This document shows, piece after piece, positions 14,762 to 21,375 of a DNA stretch of 21,545 bases. Origin of the DNA: Arsenophonus melophagi (GTDB lineage Bacteria > Pseudomonadota > Gammaproteobacteria > Enterobacterales > Enterobacteriaceae); NCBI GenBank assembly GCA_032378655.1, contig JAVYJS010000017.1, forward strand, positions 1-21,545, in the 5' to 3' direction. Under the pieces are notes generated by a model. That model did not search any database. It was not told the origin of the DNA and saw only the letters and a program-made list of their open reading frames with translations. Each line of letters starts with the position of its first letter. Position 1 is the first letter of the stretch. A program made the translations under genes and the position numbers.

Positions 14762-15301
14762 TTACTTACGGAACGGAAAATTAAATGCCATCAAAAGCGC
14801 AAGGCTTTCGTTATCTGATTTTGCAGTGATGGTAATAGTAATATCTAAACCACGCACACAATATACTTTATCATAATCGATTTCAGGAAAGATGATTTGT
14901 TCCCGTACACCTATACTGTAGTTACCATGTCCATCAAATGATTTTGTAGATAAACCACGGAAATCACGAATACGTGGTACAGCAATAAAAATTAAACGCT
15001 CAAAGAATTCCCACATGCGCGCACCACGCAAAGTTACTTTACAGCCAATTGGATAACCTTTACGAATTTTAAAGCCTGCGACAGATTTTCGTGCTTTTGT
15101 GATAAAAGGTTTTTGCCCTGTTATTGCTGTTAAATCAGAAGATGCATGATCAAGTAGCTTTTTATCAACAACAACTCTACCTACACCCATATTTAAGGTG
15201 ATTTTTTCGATCCTAGGGACTTGCATGATAGACTTGTAGCTAAACTGAGCCATCAGTTTTTTGACTACTGTTTCTTTGTAGAAATCATGCAATTTTGCCA
15301 T
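14762..15301 (-). CDS. rplE: Large-subunit ribosomal protein uL5
   Basis: uL5 binds 5S rRNA and contacts P-site tRNA and uS13 from the central protuberance. The ATG at 15301 gives 179 residues beginning MAKLHDFYKETVVKKL, exactly the E. coli frame. An upstream in-frame start at 15313 would add MGYR and is not supported by the family. The upstream GGGG is a fair Shine-Dalgarno. Conserved blocks: VPRIEKITLNMGVG, TGQKPFITKARKSVAGFKIR, GYPIGCKVTLRGARMWEFFERL, IRDFRGLSTKSFDGHGNYS and GLDITITITAKSDNE. Confidence 0.98.
   Translation of the reverse strand: MAKLHDFYKETVVKKLMAQFSYKSIMQVPRIEKITLNMGVGRVVVDKKLLDHASSDLTAITGQKPFITKARKSVAGFKIRKGYPIGCKVTLRGARMWEFFERLIFIAVPRIRDFRGLSTKSFDGHGNYSIGVREQIIFPEIDYDKVYCVRGLDITITITAKSDNESLALLMAFNFPFRK
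15265..15281 (-). promoter_or_regulatory. Possible S8 translational operator in the start of rplE
   Basis: Codons 7-13 of rplE can form CTAC (15278-15281) with GTAG (15265-15268). The same spot in E. coli rplE, as I recall it, can pair as ACTAC with AGTAGT, within the region described as the S8 repression target. The stem is short and codon conservation alone could explain it, so this is only suggestive. Confidence 0.25.
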
Positions 15302-15316
15302 TCTATACCCCAAAAA

Positions 15317-15631
15317 TTACTCAATAGTTTTACTATTAGATTTGAAAAAACGAACTTTTTTGCCTTCTTGAAATCTAAAACCTACTCGATCAGCTTTACC
15401 AGTATTTACGTTAAAGATTGCAACGTTAGAAATATCAATAGCTGCTTCTTTTTCGATAATTCCGCCTGGTTGATTCAGAGCTGGTAAAGGTTTTTGATGT
15501 TTCTTAACCAGATTAATCTTTTCTACAATGACCTTTCTAGAAGCAAGGACCTGTTTTACTTTACCGCGTTTGCCTTTATCTTTTCCAGTTAACACGATCA
15601 CGTCGTCATCACAACGAATTTTTGTTGCCAT
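15317..15631 (-). CDS. rplX: Large-subunit ribosomal protein uL24
   Basis: uL24 is one of two initiator proteins of 50S assembly and lies by the exit tunnel. The 104 residues equal E. coli. The KOW motif near the start (DDVIVLTGKDKGKRGKVKQVL, about 9-29) is intact, followed by VEKINLVKKHQKP and GIIEKEAAIDISNVAIFN. The C-terminus (KKVRFFKSNSKTIE) has drifted but is basic as usual. It starts 11 nt after rplN, second gene of the spc operon. Confidence 0.98.
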   Translation of the reverse strand: MATKIRCDDDVIVLTGKDKGKRGKVKQVLASRKVIVEKINLVKKHQKPLPALNQPGGIIEKEAAIDISNVAIFNVNTGKADRVGFRFQEGKKVRFFKSNSKTIE

Positions 15632-15642
15632 TTACTTACTCC

Positions 15643-16014
15643 TTAGAGTACTTCTGGTGCAAGAGAGATGATTTTCATAAACTTTTCATTACGCAGTTCA
15701 CGAGTTACCGGACCGAAAATACGAGTACCAATAACTTGCTCAGTTGTATTGTTTAATAATACACAAGCATTCCCATCAAAGCGAATAACAGAACCGTCAT
15801 GGCGACGAACTCCTTTCTTGCTACGCACTACTACTGCCTTCAAAACATCACCCCTTTTTACCTTACCGCGTGGAATTGCTTCTTTAACAGTAATTTTTAT
15901 TATATCTCCTATGTCTGCGTAACGACGACGCGTGCCGCCAAGAACTTTAATACACATTACGCGACGCGCACCAGAATTATCAGCTACGTTCATCATAGTT
16001 TGTTCTTGGATCAT
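15643..16014 (-). CDS. rplN: Large-subunit ribosomal protein uL14
   Basis: uL14 lies on the 50S interface and forms bridge B8 with 16S rRNA; the ribosome silencing factor RsfS binds it. The 123 residues equal E. coli. MIQEQTMMNVADNSGARRVM, CIKVLGGTRRRYADIGD, AIPRGKVKRGDVLKAVVVR and the end FMKIISLAPEVL are nearly invariant. It is the first gene of the spc operon. GGAG stands 7 nt before the ATG, and the 180-nt gap upstream contains the S10-operon terminator and a candidate promoter. Confidence 0.99.
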   Translation of the reverse strand: MIQEQTMMNVADNSGARRVMCIKVLGGTRRRYADIGDIIKITVKEAIPRGKVKRGDVLKAVVVRSKKGVRRHDGSVIRFDGNACVLLNNTTEQVIGTRIFGPVTRELRNEKFMKIISLAPEVL

Positions 16015-16057
16015 TGTATTGCTCCGCTACTAAATGTCCAGTGCTACTAAGCCGACT

Positions 16058-16085
16058 CTTATATAAATTGAAGACGAAACTTAAC
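16058..16085 (-). promoter_or_regulatory. Weak candidate spc-operon promoter
   Basis: On the minus strand GTTAAG (16080-16085) lies 16 nt from TATAAG (16058-16063), inside the 180-nt rpsQ-rplN gap where E. coli has its spc promoter. The -35 is poor and the A+T-rich surroundings offer other TATA-like hexamers, so the exact site is uncertain. A start near 16050 would leave a leader of about 36 nt before rplN. Confidence 0.35.
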
Positions 16086-16148
16086 GATTTCTACAAAATA
16101 AACATATAGAACTATAACACTATAATTAAAATATAGATAAAAAATAAT

Positions 16149-16207
16149 AGCTGTTTCAAGCGCTATCTCTTCCTATTAAGAGATAGCAATTCTTTTATAA
16201 AACAGCT
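16149..16207 (-). terminator. Two-part hairpin terminator of the S10 operon
   Basis: An inner perfect 10-bp stem, GCTATCTCTT (16162-16171) with AAGAGATAGC (16178-16187), loop CCTATT, is enclosed by an outer 8-bp stem, AGCTGTTT (16149-16156) with AAACAGCT (16200-16207). The outer arm includes the last rpsQ codons. On the minus strand the outer stem is followed by ATTATTTTTTATC, a good U-rich tract. Position and structure together make a convincing terminator or attenuator. Confidence 0.75.
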
Positions 16208-16452
16208 TTTTCTAAAATACGAACAAGTGTCCATGACTTTGTTTTTGATAGAGGTCGAGTTTCTCTGATTTCAACTAAATCACCGATACCACATTCGTTA
16301 TTTTCGTCATGTACATGCAATTTACTCGTACGACGGATAAACTTACCGTATAAAGGATGTTTTACCATACGCTCAATAGCAACTACAATTGATTTTTCCA
16401 TCTTATTGCTAGTAACGCGGCCTTGCAAAGTACGAATTTTATCTCTCATCAT
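16195..16452 (-). CDS. rpsQ: Small-subunit ribosomal protein uS17
   Basis: uS17 is an early-binding 30S assembly protein contacting helices 7 and 11 of 16S rRNA. It has 85 residues from the first of two adjacent ATGs, or 84 (the E. coli length) from the second at 16449. GGCGAG precedes both and cannot separate them. DKIRTLQGRVTSNKMEKSIVVAIERMVKHPLYGKF and KLHVHDENNECGIGDLVEI are nearly identical to E. coli. It overlaps the 3' end of rpmC and is the last gene of the S10 operon. Confidence 0.98.
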   Translation of the reverse strand: MMRDKIRTLQGRVTSNKMEKSIVVAIERMVKHPLYGKFIRRTSKLHVHDENNECGIGDLVEIRETRPLSKTKSWTLVRILEKAVL

Positions 16453-16639
16453 GTACTCGCCTTTCAGTTAATAAAGTCTTAACATTTGCAATACCACGGC
16501 GCACCTTTCTTAAAAGATGAGATTGCTTTAGTTTTCCACTTGCTGACTGCATACTTAAGTTAAATTTCTCACGTTGCAGATTAATCAATTCAGTATTCAA
16601 CTCTTCCATACTTTTTGCACGTAGCGCTTTTATTTTCAT
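16439..16639 (-). CDS. rpmC: Large-subunit ribosomal protein uL29
   Basis: uL29 sits at the tunnel exit next to uL23 and helps dock trigger factor and SRP. The protein is two helices: MKIKALRAKSMEELNTELIN and REKFNLSMQSASGKLKQSHLLRKVRRGIANVKTLL. Length is 66 against 63; the end TERRVHDER replaces NEKAGA because the frame runs on into rpsQ. The overlap with rpsQ is 14 nt (or 11). Its ATG overlaps the rplP stop by one base (TAATG), so it is translationally coupled. Confidence 0.97.
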   Translation of the reverse strand: MKIKALRAKSMEELNTELINLQREKFNLSMQSASGKLKQSHLLRKVRRGIANVKTLLTERRVHDER

Positions 16640-17049
16640 TATATCACCGTCTTGGTTACAAATGTAGTTTTAATAGGAAGTTTTGCTGCTGCTAGCTTGA
16701 ATGCTTCACGAGCTAGATCTTCTGGAACACCGTCCATTTCATAAAGCACTTTTCCAGGTTGTACCAAAGCAACCCAATATTCTACATTACCCTTACCTTT
16801 ACCCATACGTACTTCAAGTGGTTTTTCAGTCATTGGTTTATCGGGGAACACACGGATCCAGACTTTACCTTGACGCTTAACGGCACGAGTCATAGCACGA
16901 CGTGCAGCTTCAATTTGACGTGCAGTCAAACATCCACGACCTACTGCCTTCAGACCAAAAATACCAAAATTAATAGCTGTACCCACAGCGAGACCGCGAT
17001 TACGTCCTTTATGCATTTTACGGAATTTTGTACGCTTTGGTTGTAACAT
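16639..17049 (-). CDS. rplP: Large-subunit ribosomal protein uL16
   Basis: uL16 helps position A-site tRNA and completes the peptidyl-transferase side of the 50S. The 136 residues equal E. coli. MLQPKRTKFRKMHKGRNRGL, RQIEAARRAMTRAVKRQGKVWIRVFPDKP and MGKGKGNVEYWVALVQPGKVLYEM are conserved. Arg81, the residue hydroxylated by RoxA in E. coli, is kept. It shares TAATG junctions with both neighbours: its ATG overlaps the rpsC stop and its stop overlaps the rpmC ATG. Confidence 0.99.
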   Translation of the reverse strand: MLQPKRTKFRKMHKGRNRGLAVGTAINFGIFGLKAVGRGCLTARQIEAARRAMTRAVKRQGKVWIRVFPDKPMTEKPLEVRMGKGKGNVEYWVALVQPGKVLYEMDGVPEDLAREAFKLAAAKLPIKTTFVTKTVI

Positions 17050-17759
17050 TAGCGACTCTCCTTACGGCTTTTACGTTGCTGCTTTGTAGGTTGAAGTTTT
17101 TGATTTTCAACCTGCTCAGCTACTGGCATGCCGCCTAGGATCTCACCTTTGAAGATCCATACTTTAACGCCAAGAACGCCATAAGTAGTATGCGCTTCTG
17201 TAATGTGATAATCGATATCAGCACGCAAAGTGTGCAATGGCACACGGCCTTCACGATACCACTCCGTACGTGCAATCTCAGCACCACTTAAACGGCCGCT
17301 GACTTCTACTTTTATGCCTTTAGCACCTAAACGCATAGCATTTTGTACTGCTCGTTTCATAGCTCTTCGGAACATAACACGACGTTCTAGCTGTGAAGCG
17401 ATACTATCAGCAACCAATTTAGCATCTAGTTCAGGTTTACGCACTTCAGTAATGTTGATTTGTGCAGGAACACCAGTAATATTTGTTACTTCCTTCAGTA
17501 GTTTTTCAATATCTTCACCTTTTTTACCGATGACGATACCAGGACGAGCCGTATGAATAGTTACACGGATACTCTTCGCAGGACGTTCGATAACGATACG
17601 TGAAATATATGCCTTTGCCAGCTCCTTATTCAAAAACTTGCGTACTTTAAAATCACTCTCTAGGTTATCAGCAAATTCTTTCGAATTTGCATACCATGTA
17701 GAATTCCAATTTTTGACAATGCCTAAGCGAATGCCATTAGGATGTACTTTTTGACCCAT
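17049..17759 (-). CDS. rpsC: Small-subunit ribosomal protein uS3
   Basis: uS3 forms the mRNA entry channel and its helicase patch with uS4 and uS5. The 236 residues compare with 233. The KH domain has IVIGKKGEDIEKL (75-87), and the entry-channel residues Arg131, Arg132 and Lys135 are present in VMFRRAMKRAVQNAM. The C-terminal domain LSGAEIARTEWYREGRVPLHTLRADIDY and GVKVWIFKGE are intact. The tail NQKLQPTKQQRKSRKESR is divergent but basic, as usual. GGAG precedes the ATG, 2 nt after the rplV stop. Confidence 0.99.
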   Translation of the reverse strand: MGQKVHPNGIRLGIVKNWNSTWYANSKEFADNLESDFKVRKFLNKELAKAYISRIVIERPAKSIRVTIHTARPGIVIGKKGEDIEKLLKEVTNITGVPAQINITEVRKPELDAKLVADSIASQLERRVMFRRAMKRAVQNAMRLGAKGIKVEVSGRLSGAEIARTEWYREGRVPLHTLRADIDYHITEAHTTYGVLGVKVWIFKGEILGGMPVAEQVENQKLQPTKQQRKSRKESR

Positions 17760-17761
17760 TG

Positions 17762-18109
17762 CTAATCTCCAGATTCTCTGCGATCGGACACAGCTATAGC
17801 AATATGGCTAGTGCGCTTTAAAATACGATCTGCTCGGCCTTTCGCACGTGGCATCATGCGTTTCATAGTCGGGCCTTCATCAACAAAAATTTTTATAACT
17901 TTTAAATCATCAATATCAGCACCATTGTTGTGCTCAGCGTTAGCGATAGCTGATTCAAGTACTTTCTTCACTAAACTAGCAGCTCTCTTGTTAGAGAAAT
18001 TCAAAATTTCAAGAGCTTTTGACACTTTCTTGCCGCGAATCAAATCAGCGACTAAACGAACTTTTTGAGCAGAAGCATGAGCGTGCCGATGCATAGCGAT
18101 AGTTTCCAT
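17762..18109 (-). CDS. rplV: Large-subunit ribosomal protein uL22
   Basis: uL22 lines the exit tunnel; its beta-hairpin tip (around MKRMMPRAKGRADRI, 82-96) forms the constriction with uL4 and is the site of macrolide-resistance changes in E. coli. METIAMHRHAHASAQKVRLVADLIRGKKVS and ESAIANAEHNNGADIDDLKV are conserved. At 115 residues it is five longer than E. coli: after VSDR it continues RESGD. The extension brings the stop within 2 nt of the rpsC ATG, which suggests tight coupling. The longer tail may just be lost-stop drift. Confidence 0.98.
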   Translation of the reverse strand: METIAMHRHAHASAQKVRLVADLIRGKKVSKALEILNFSNKRAASLVKKVLESAIANAEHNNGADIDDLKVIKIFVDEGPTMKRMMPRAKGRADRILKRTSHIAIAVSDRRESGD

Positions 18110-18122
18110 TTTTTCTTTTACC

Positions 18123-18401
18123 TTAACGTTTTTTTAGTTTTTTATCAGCTGTATGACCACGATAAATACGGGTAGGTGCGAATTCACCCAATTTATGGCC
18201 AACCATGTCATCGGTAACATAAATTGGAACATGATGACGTCCATTATGGACAGCGATCGTTAAAGCGATCATATTAGGGAAAATAGTTGACCGACGGGAC
18301 CAAGTCTTGATAGGCTTTTTATCTCCTCTTTCAGTCGCTTTCTCTACCTTCTTTAATAAATGTAGGTCAATAAATGGTCCTTTCTTGAGAGAACGTGGCA
18401 T
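18123..18401 (-). CDS. rpsS: Small-subunit ribosomal protein uS19
   Basis: uS19 is in the 30S head with uS13 and contacts the A-site finger bridge. The 92 residues equal E. coli. MPRSLKKGPFIDLHLLKKVE, KKPIKTWSRRSTIFPNMIALTIAVHNG and YVTDDMVGHKLGEFAPTRIYRGH are nearly invariant, and the end ADKKLKKR is basic. It lies between rplB (27 nt) and rplV (13 nt) in the S10 operon. AGAGGATAAACC upstream provides a Shine-Dalgarno. Confidence 0.99.
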   Translation of the reverse strand: MPRSLKKGPFIDLHLLKKVEKATERGDKKPIKTWSRRSTIFPNMIALTIAVHNGRHHVPIYVTDDMVGHKLGEFAPTRIYRGHTADKKLKKR

Positions 18402-18428
18402 GGTTTATCCTCTAATTATTTTGTATAA

Positions 18429-19253
18429 TTATTTTGTAGAACGGTGACGTACGATATATTTATTAGTACGCTTATTATTACGTGTTTTCTTACCTTTTGT
18501 TTGTATACCCCAAGGTGTAACCGGATGCTTACCAAAATTACGGCCCTCACCACCACCATGCGGATGATCTACTGGGTTCATAGAAGTACCGCGAACGGTT
18601 GGGCGAATTCCACGCCAACGGCTAGCACCCGCTTTACCTAAAACACGCAACATATGCTCTGCATTACCAACTTCTCCTAATGTAGCACGGCAATCAGAAA
18701 ATATTTTACGCATTTCAGTAGAACGTAAACGGATCGTTACATAATTATCATCTCGTGCAACGATTTGCGCATAAGCACCAGCTGAACGAGCTAACTGACC
18801 GCCTTTACCTGGCTTCAGTTCAATATTATGAATTGTTGAACCAACAGGAATACTACGCATTGGTAAAGCATTACCTACTGCAATCGTCGCATCCATACCA
18901 GACTGAATTTGATCGCCAGCTTTTAAACCTTTTGGCGCTAAAATATAGCGACGCTCTCCATCTTTATAAAGCACTAATGCAATATTTGCAGAACGGTTTG
19001 GATCATATTCCAAACGCTGAACAGTAGCAGCAATACCATCTTTTTTACGTTTAAAGTCAATCATACGATACTGTTGCTTGTGACCACCACCAATATGCCG
19101 TGTAGTAATACGGCCATTATTATTACGTCCGCCAGTTTTATTTCTTTTTTCTAGCAACGGAAAAAATGGGTTACCCTTATGCAGATTAGGATTAACTACT
19201 TTAATTGTGTGGCGACGGCCAGGAGACGTCGGTTTACATTTAACAACTGCCAT
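18429..19253 (-). CDS. rplB: Large-subunit ribosomal protein uL2
   Basis: uL2 is needed for subunit association and lies near the peptidyl-transferase centre. The 274 residues compare with 273, the difference being in the tail (HRSTK for RRSK). The N-terminal OB-like part has GGRNNNGRITTRHIGGGHKQQYR (41-63), the SH3-like part LEYDPNRSANIALVLYKDGERRYILAPKG, and the C-terminal segment MNPVDHPHGGGEGRNFGKHPVTPWG, which includes His229. All are near-identical to E. coli. It lies 19 nt after rplW. Confidence 0.99.
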   Translation of the reverse strand: MAVVKCKPTSPGRRHTIKVVNPNLHKGNPFFPLLEKRNKTGGRNNNGRITTRHIGGGHKQQYRMIDFKRKKDGIAATVQRLEYDPNRSANIALVLYKDGERRYILAPKGLKAGDQIQSGMDATIAVGNALPMRSIPVGSTIHNIELKPGKGGQLARSAGAYAQIVARDDNYVTIRLRSTEMRKIFSDCRATLGEVGNAEHMLRVLGKAGASRWRGIRPTVRGTSMNPVDHPHGGGEGRNFGKHPVTPWGIQTKGKKTRNNKRTNKYIVRHRSTK

Positions 19254-19272
19254 TGTTATTTATTCCTCCGAC

Positions 19273-19575
19273 TTACTCTTTACTACTAAAGAAGTTTAGA
19301 TTTTGTCCTTCTTTCAAAGTAACATAGGCTTTTTTCCAATCATTACGACGACCCATGCGCTGACCGGATCGTTTTCTTTTGCCTTTAACTAAGACAGTAT
19401 TGACACCTTTAACTTCAGCTGCTAATAATGTTTGTACGGCAGCCTTAATCTGTCTTTTAGTCGCATGTTTAGCTACTTTCAGTACAATGGTGTTATCTTT
19501 TTCCATCGCTGTGGAAGCCTTTTCAGAAACATGCGGTGCACGTAGTACCTTTAAGAGCTGTTCTTCACGGATCAT
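19273..19575 (-). CDS. rplW: Large-subunit ribosomal protein uL23
   Basis: uL23 is the chaperone and SRP dock at the tunnel exit. The 100 residues equal E. coli. MIREEQLLKVLRAPHVSEKA contains Glu18, the trigger-factor contact. KGKRKRSGQRMGRRNDWKKAYVTLKEGQNLNF is the conserved tunnel-loop side and C-terminus. The start overlaps the rplD stop by 4 nt (ATGA), the same junction as in E. coli, so coupling is conserved. Residues 38-50 (HATKRQIKAAVQT) have moderate drift. Confidence 0.98.
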   Translation of the reverse strand: MIREEQLLKVLRAPHVSEKASTAMEKDNTIVLKVAKHATKRQIKAAVQTLLAAEVKGVNTVLVKGKRKRSGQRMGRRNDWKKAYVTLKEGQNLNFFSSKE

Positions 19576-20177
19576 GCTAATATTTCCTCAACTTGCTTTA
19601 CAGCATCAGTAGTCATGATTACCTTATCGAAGGTAATCAGACTTACAGGATCGATTCCTATCGTATCACGAATATCAACTTTGTATAAGTTACGAGCTGC
19701 TAAAAACAAGTTTTCGTCAACATTATTCGTAATGATCAAGACATTATTTAAATCCATTTTCTGTAATTTTTGTACAAGCAGTTTAGTTTTTGGTGCTTCA
19801 AGAACAAATTCTTCAAGAACAATGAGACGATCTTGACGTACCAATTCAGATAAGATACTTTTCAATGCACCGCGGTACATCTTTTTATTTACTTTTTGAC
19901 TATGGTTTTGTGGCTTCGTTGCGAAAGCAACACCACCAGATCGCCAAAGTGGCGTTCTAACTGAACCAACGCGTGCACGACCAGTACCTTTTTGACGCCA
20001 GGGTTTTTTACCAGAACCTGAAACCTCAGCTCGCGTTTTCTGAGCACGAGTACCTTGACGAGCACCAGCAACATACGCAATCACTATCTGATGTACAAGC
20101 GCTTCATTAAAATCACGCCCAAAAGTAGTTTCGGAAACAGTTAGCGAGCTTTTCGTATCTCTTATTACCAATTCCAT
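19572..20177 (-). CDS. rplD: Large-subunit ribosomal protein uL4
   Basis: uL4 lines the exit tunnel and in E. coli is the autogenous repressor of the S10 operon, acting on transcription and translation through the leader. The 201 residues equal E. coli. The long tunnel loop GTRAQKTRAEVSGSGKKPWRQKGTGRARVGSVRTPLWRSGG (42-82) is intact, followed by KMYRGALKSILSELVRQDRLIV and the end TTDAVKQVEEILA. With an S10-like leader upstream of rpsJ, feedback by this protein is plausible. It lies 30 nt after rplC. Confidence 0.99.
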   Translation of the reverse strand: MELVIRDTKSSLTVSETTFGRDFNEALVHQIVIAYVAGARQGTRAQKTRAEVSGSGKKPWRQKGTGRARVGSVRTPLWRSGGVAFATKPQNHSQKVNKKMYRGALKSILSELVRQDRLIVLEEFVLEAPKTKLLVQKLQKMDLNNVLIITNNVDENLFLAARNLYKVDIRDTIGIDPVSLITFDKVIMTTDAVKQVEEILA

Positions 20178-20207
20178 TTTATTAATTCCATGCTTACCTC
20201 CTAGAGG

Positions 20208-20837
20208 TTACGCTTTAATAGCTGCTTTTATCATCAGGTTACTCCCAGTTGCACCTGGGACGGCACCTTTTACTAAAAGTAGCTTACGATCAGTATCAAT
20301 ACGTACTACATCTAGACTTTGAACAGTTACGCGGTCTTGGCCTAATTGTCCAGCCATTTTTTTCCCTCTAAATACTCTACCTGGAGTTTGGTTTTGACCA
20401 ATAGAACCAGGAACACGGTGTGATAAAGAGTTACCATGCGTAGTATCTTGAGCATGAAAATTCCACCGCTTAATCGTACCAGAAAACCCCTTACCTTTAG
20501 AAGTACCAGTAACGTCTACTTTTTTAATATCAGAAAAAATTGTAAGACTAATACTTTGACCTAAAGTGAATTTTTCATTTTCACTTAAACAAAATTCGCA
20601 TAAAATGCGACCAGCCTCAACACCAGCTTTAGCAAAGTGCCCAGCTTCAGGCTTTTTTACATGGTTGTTTTTTTTGCTACCAGTAGTTACTTGAATTGCA
20701 TTATAACCATCAGATTTCAAACTCTTAATCTGAGTCACTCGGTTATTTTCTATTTTAATAACAGTTATAGGAACAAAAATACCATCTTCAGTAAAAAGAT
20801 GCGTCATTCCTACTTTTGTTCCGACTAAACCAATCAT
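20208..20837 (-). CDS. rplC: Large-subunit ribosomal protein uL3
   Basis: uL3 is an early 50S assembly protein reaching the peptidyl-transferase centre. The 209 residues equal E. coli. MIGLVGTKVGMTHLFTEDG opens it, and VDVTGTSKGKGFSGTIKRWNF, HGNSLSHRVPGSIGQNQTPG and VFRGKKMAGQLGQDRVTVQ are conserved. Gln150 in GQNQ is the residue methylated by PrmB in E. coli. The middle (about 52-92) has drifted more than any other part, including KKNNHVKKPEAGHF. It lies 31 nt after rpsJ. Confidence 0.99.
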   Translation of the reverse strand: MIGLVGTKVGMTHLFTEDGIFVPITVIKIENNRVTQIKSLKSDGYNAIQVTTGSKKNNHVKKPEAGHFAKAGVEAGRILCEFCLSENEKFTLGQSISLTIFSDIKKVDVTGTSKGKGFSGTIKRWNFHAQDTTHGNSLSHRVPGSIGQNQTPGRVFRGKKMAGQLGQDRVTVQSLDVVRIDTDRKLLLVKGAVPGATGSNLMIKAAIKA

Positions 20838-20868
20838 TGTTTAACCTCTTAATTGCACAATCACTTGT

Positions 20869-21180
20869 TTAACCTAAGCTTATCTGCACATCTACACCGG
20901 CAGCTAGATCCAGGCGCATCAAAGCATCAACAGTTTTCTCAGTTGGCTCAACAATATCAATAAGACGTTTATGAGTTCGAATTTCATACTGATCACGTGC
21001 ATCTTTATTGACGTGAGGAGAAATTAGAACGGTAAAACGCTCTTTACGTACAGGCAACGGGATCGGACCACGTACTTGAGCGCCAGTGCGCTTAGCAGTT
21101 TCAACTATTTCCGCAGTTGATTGATCAATTAAACGATGATCAAAGGCTTTCAGGCGGATACGAATTCTTTGGTTCTGCAT
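20869..21180 (-). CDS. rpsJ: Small-subunit ribosomal protein uS10 (NusE)
   Basis: uS10 is in the 30S head and, as NusE, pairs with NusB in antitermination and links NusG to the ribosome. The 103 residues equal E. coli. MQNQRIRIRLKAFDHRLIDQ, GAQVRGPIPLPVRKERFTVLISPHVNKDARDQYEIRTHKRL and VDALMRLDLAAGVDVQISLG are nearly unchanged, including the extended loop (about 45-60). It is first in the S10 operon. GGAGCTC lies about 8 nt before the ATG, and a leader of about 160 nt precedes it. Confidence 0.99.
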   Translation of the reverse strand: MQNQRIRIRLKAFDHRLIDQSTAEIVETAKRTGAQVRGPIPLPVRKERFTVLISPHVNKDARDQYEIRTHKRLIDIVEPTEKTVDALMRLDLAAGVDVQISLG

Positions 21181-21340
21181 ATGGTCAGAGCTCCAACTTT
21201 TATAAGTATTTTATAAAACGCACAAAAAATCACTTCAATTTATCTCTCTTTACGATTGACGAAGGAGTATTATCATCCTGATAATAACTTCAGAAGCAAA
21301 CTAATCAGACTCTGAAGTAAAAACCTAGAGATTTTAAAAA
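21181..21340 (-). promoter_or_regulatory. S10-operon leader with tandem hairpins, possible L4 target
   Basis: From the candidate transcription start (about 21341) to rpsJ is about 160 nt, close to the roughly 170-nt E. coli leader. On the minus strand an 8-bp hairpin ACTTCAGA/TCTGAAGT (21287-21294 with 21311-21318) directly abuts a 7-bp hairpin TATTATC/GATAATA (21268-21274 with 21280-21286). A weaker stem and a run of six U (21224-21229) follow. The arrangement recalls the E. coli L4-responsive attenuator, but I have not matched individual helices. Confidence 0.5.
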
Positions 21341-21352
21341 CCTAGAGATTTT
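21319..21352. repeat. Perfect 17-bp tandem duplication at the S10 promoter
   Basis: AAAAACCTAGAGATTTT occurs at 21319-21335 and again at 21336-21352 with no mismatch. Each copy contributes TAAAAT on the minus strand (21331-21336 and 21348-21353), so the duplication doubles the candidate -10 hexamer. Confidence 0.9.
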
Positions 21353-21375
21353 AGGGAATTTTAGAAAAATAGCAA
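21348..21375 (-). promoter_or_regulatory. Candidate S10-operon promoter
   Basis: On the minus strand TTGCTA (21370-21375, 4 of 6) lies 16 nt from TAAAAT (21348-21353, 5 of 6). The predicted start near 21341 gives a leader of E. coli-like length. A/T tracts of the TAGATAAAAA type just upstream (about 21380-21409) could act as an UP element, and the alpha C-terminal domain residues that read such elements are intact in rpoA. Confidence 0.5.

Noticed and set aside
15301..15313. Upstream start for rplE adding MGYR
   Set aside because: Family members begin MAKLHD, and the GGGG ribosome site overlaps the proposed extension.
18755..19027. 90-residue plus-strand ORF antisense to rplB, rich in Leu, Gln and Tyr
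   Set aside because: It lies wholly within the near-invariant rplB gene, has no ribosome site or neighbours, and its composition is what the complement of this gene would give.
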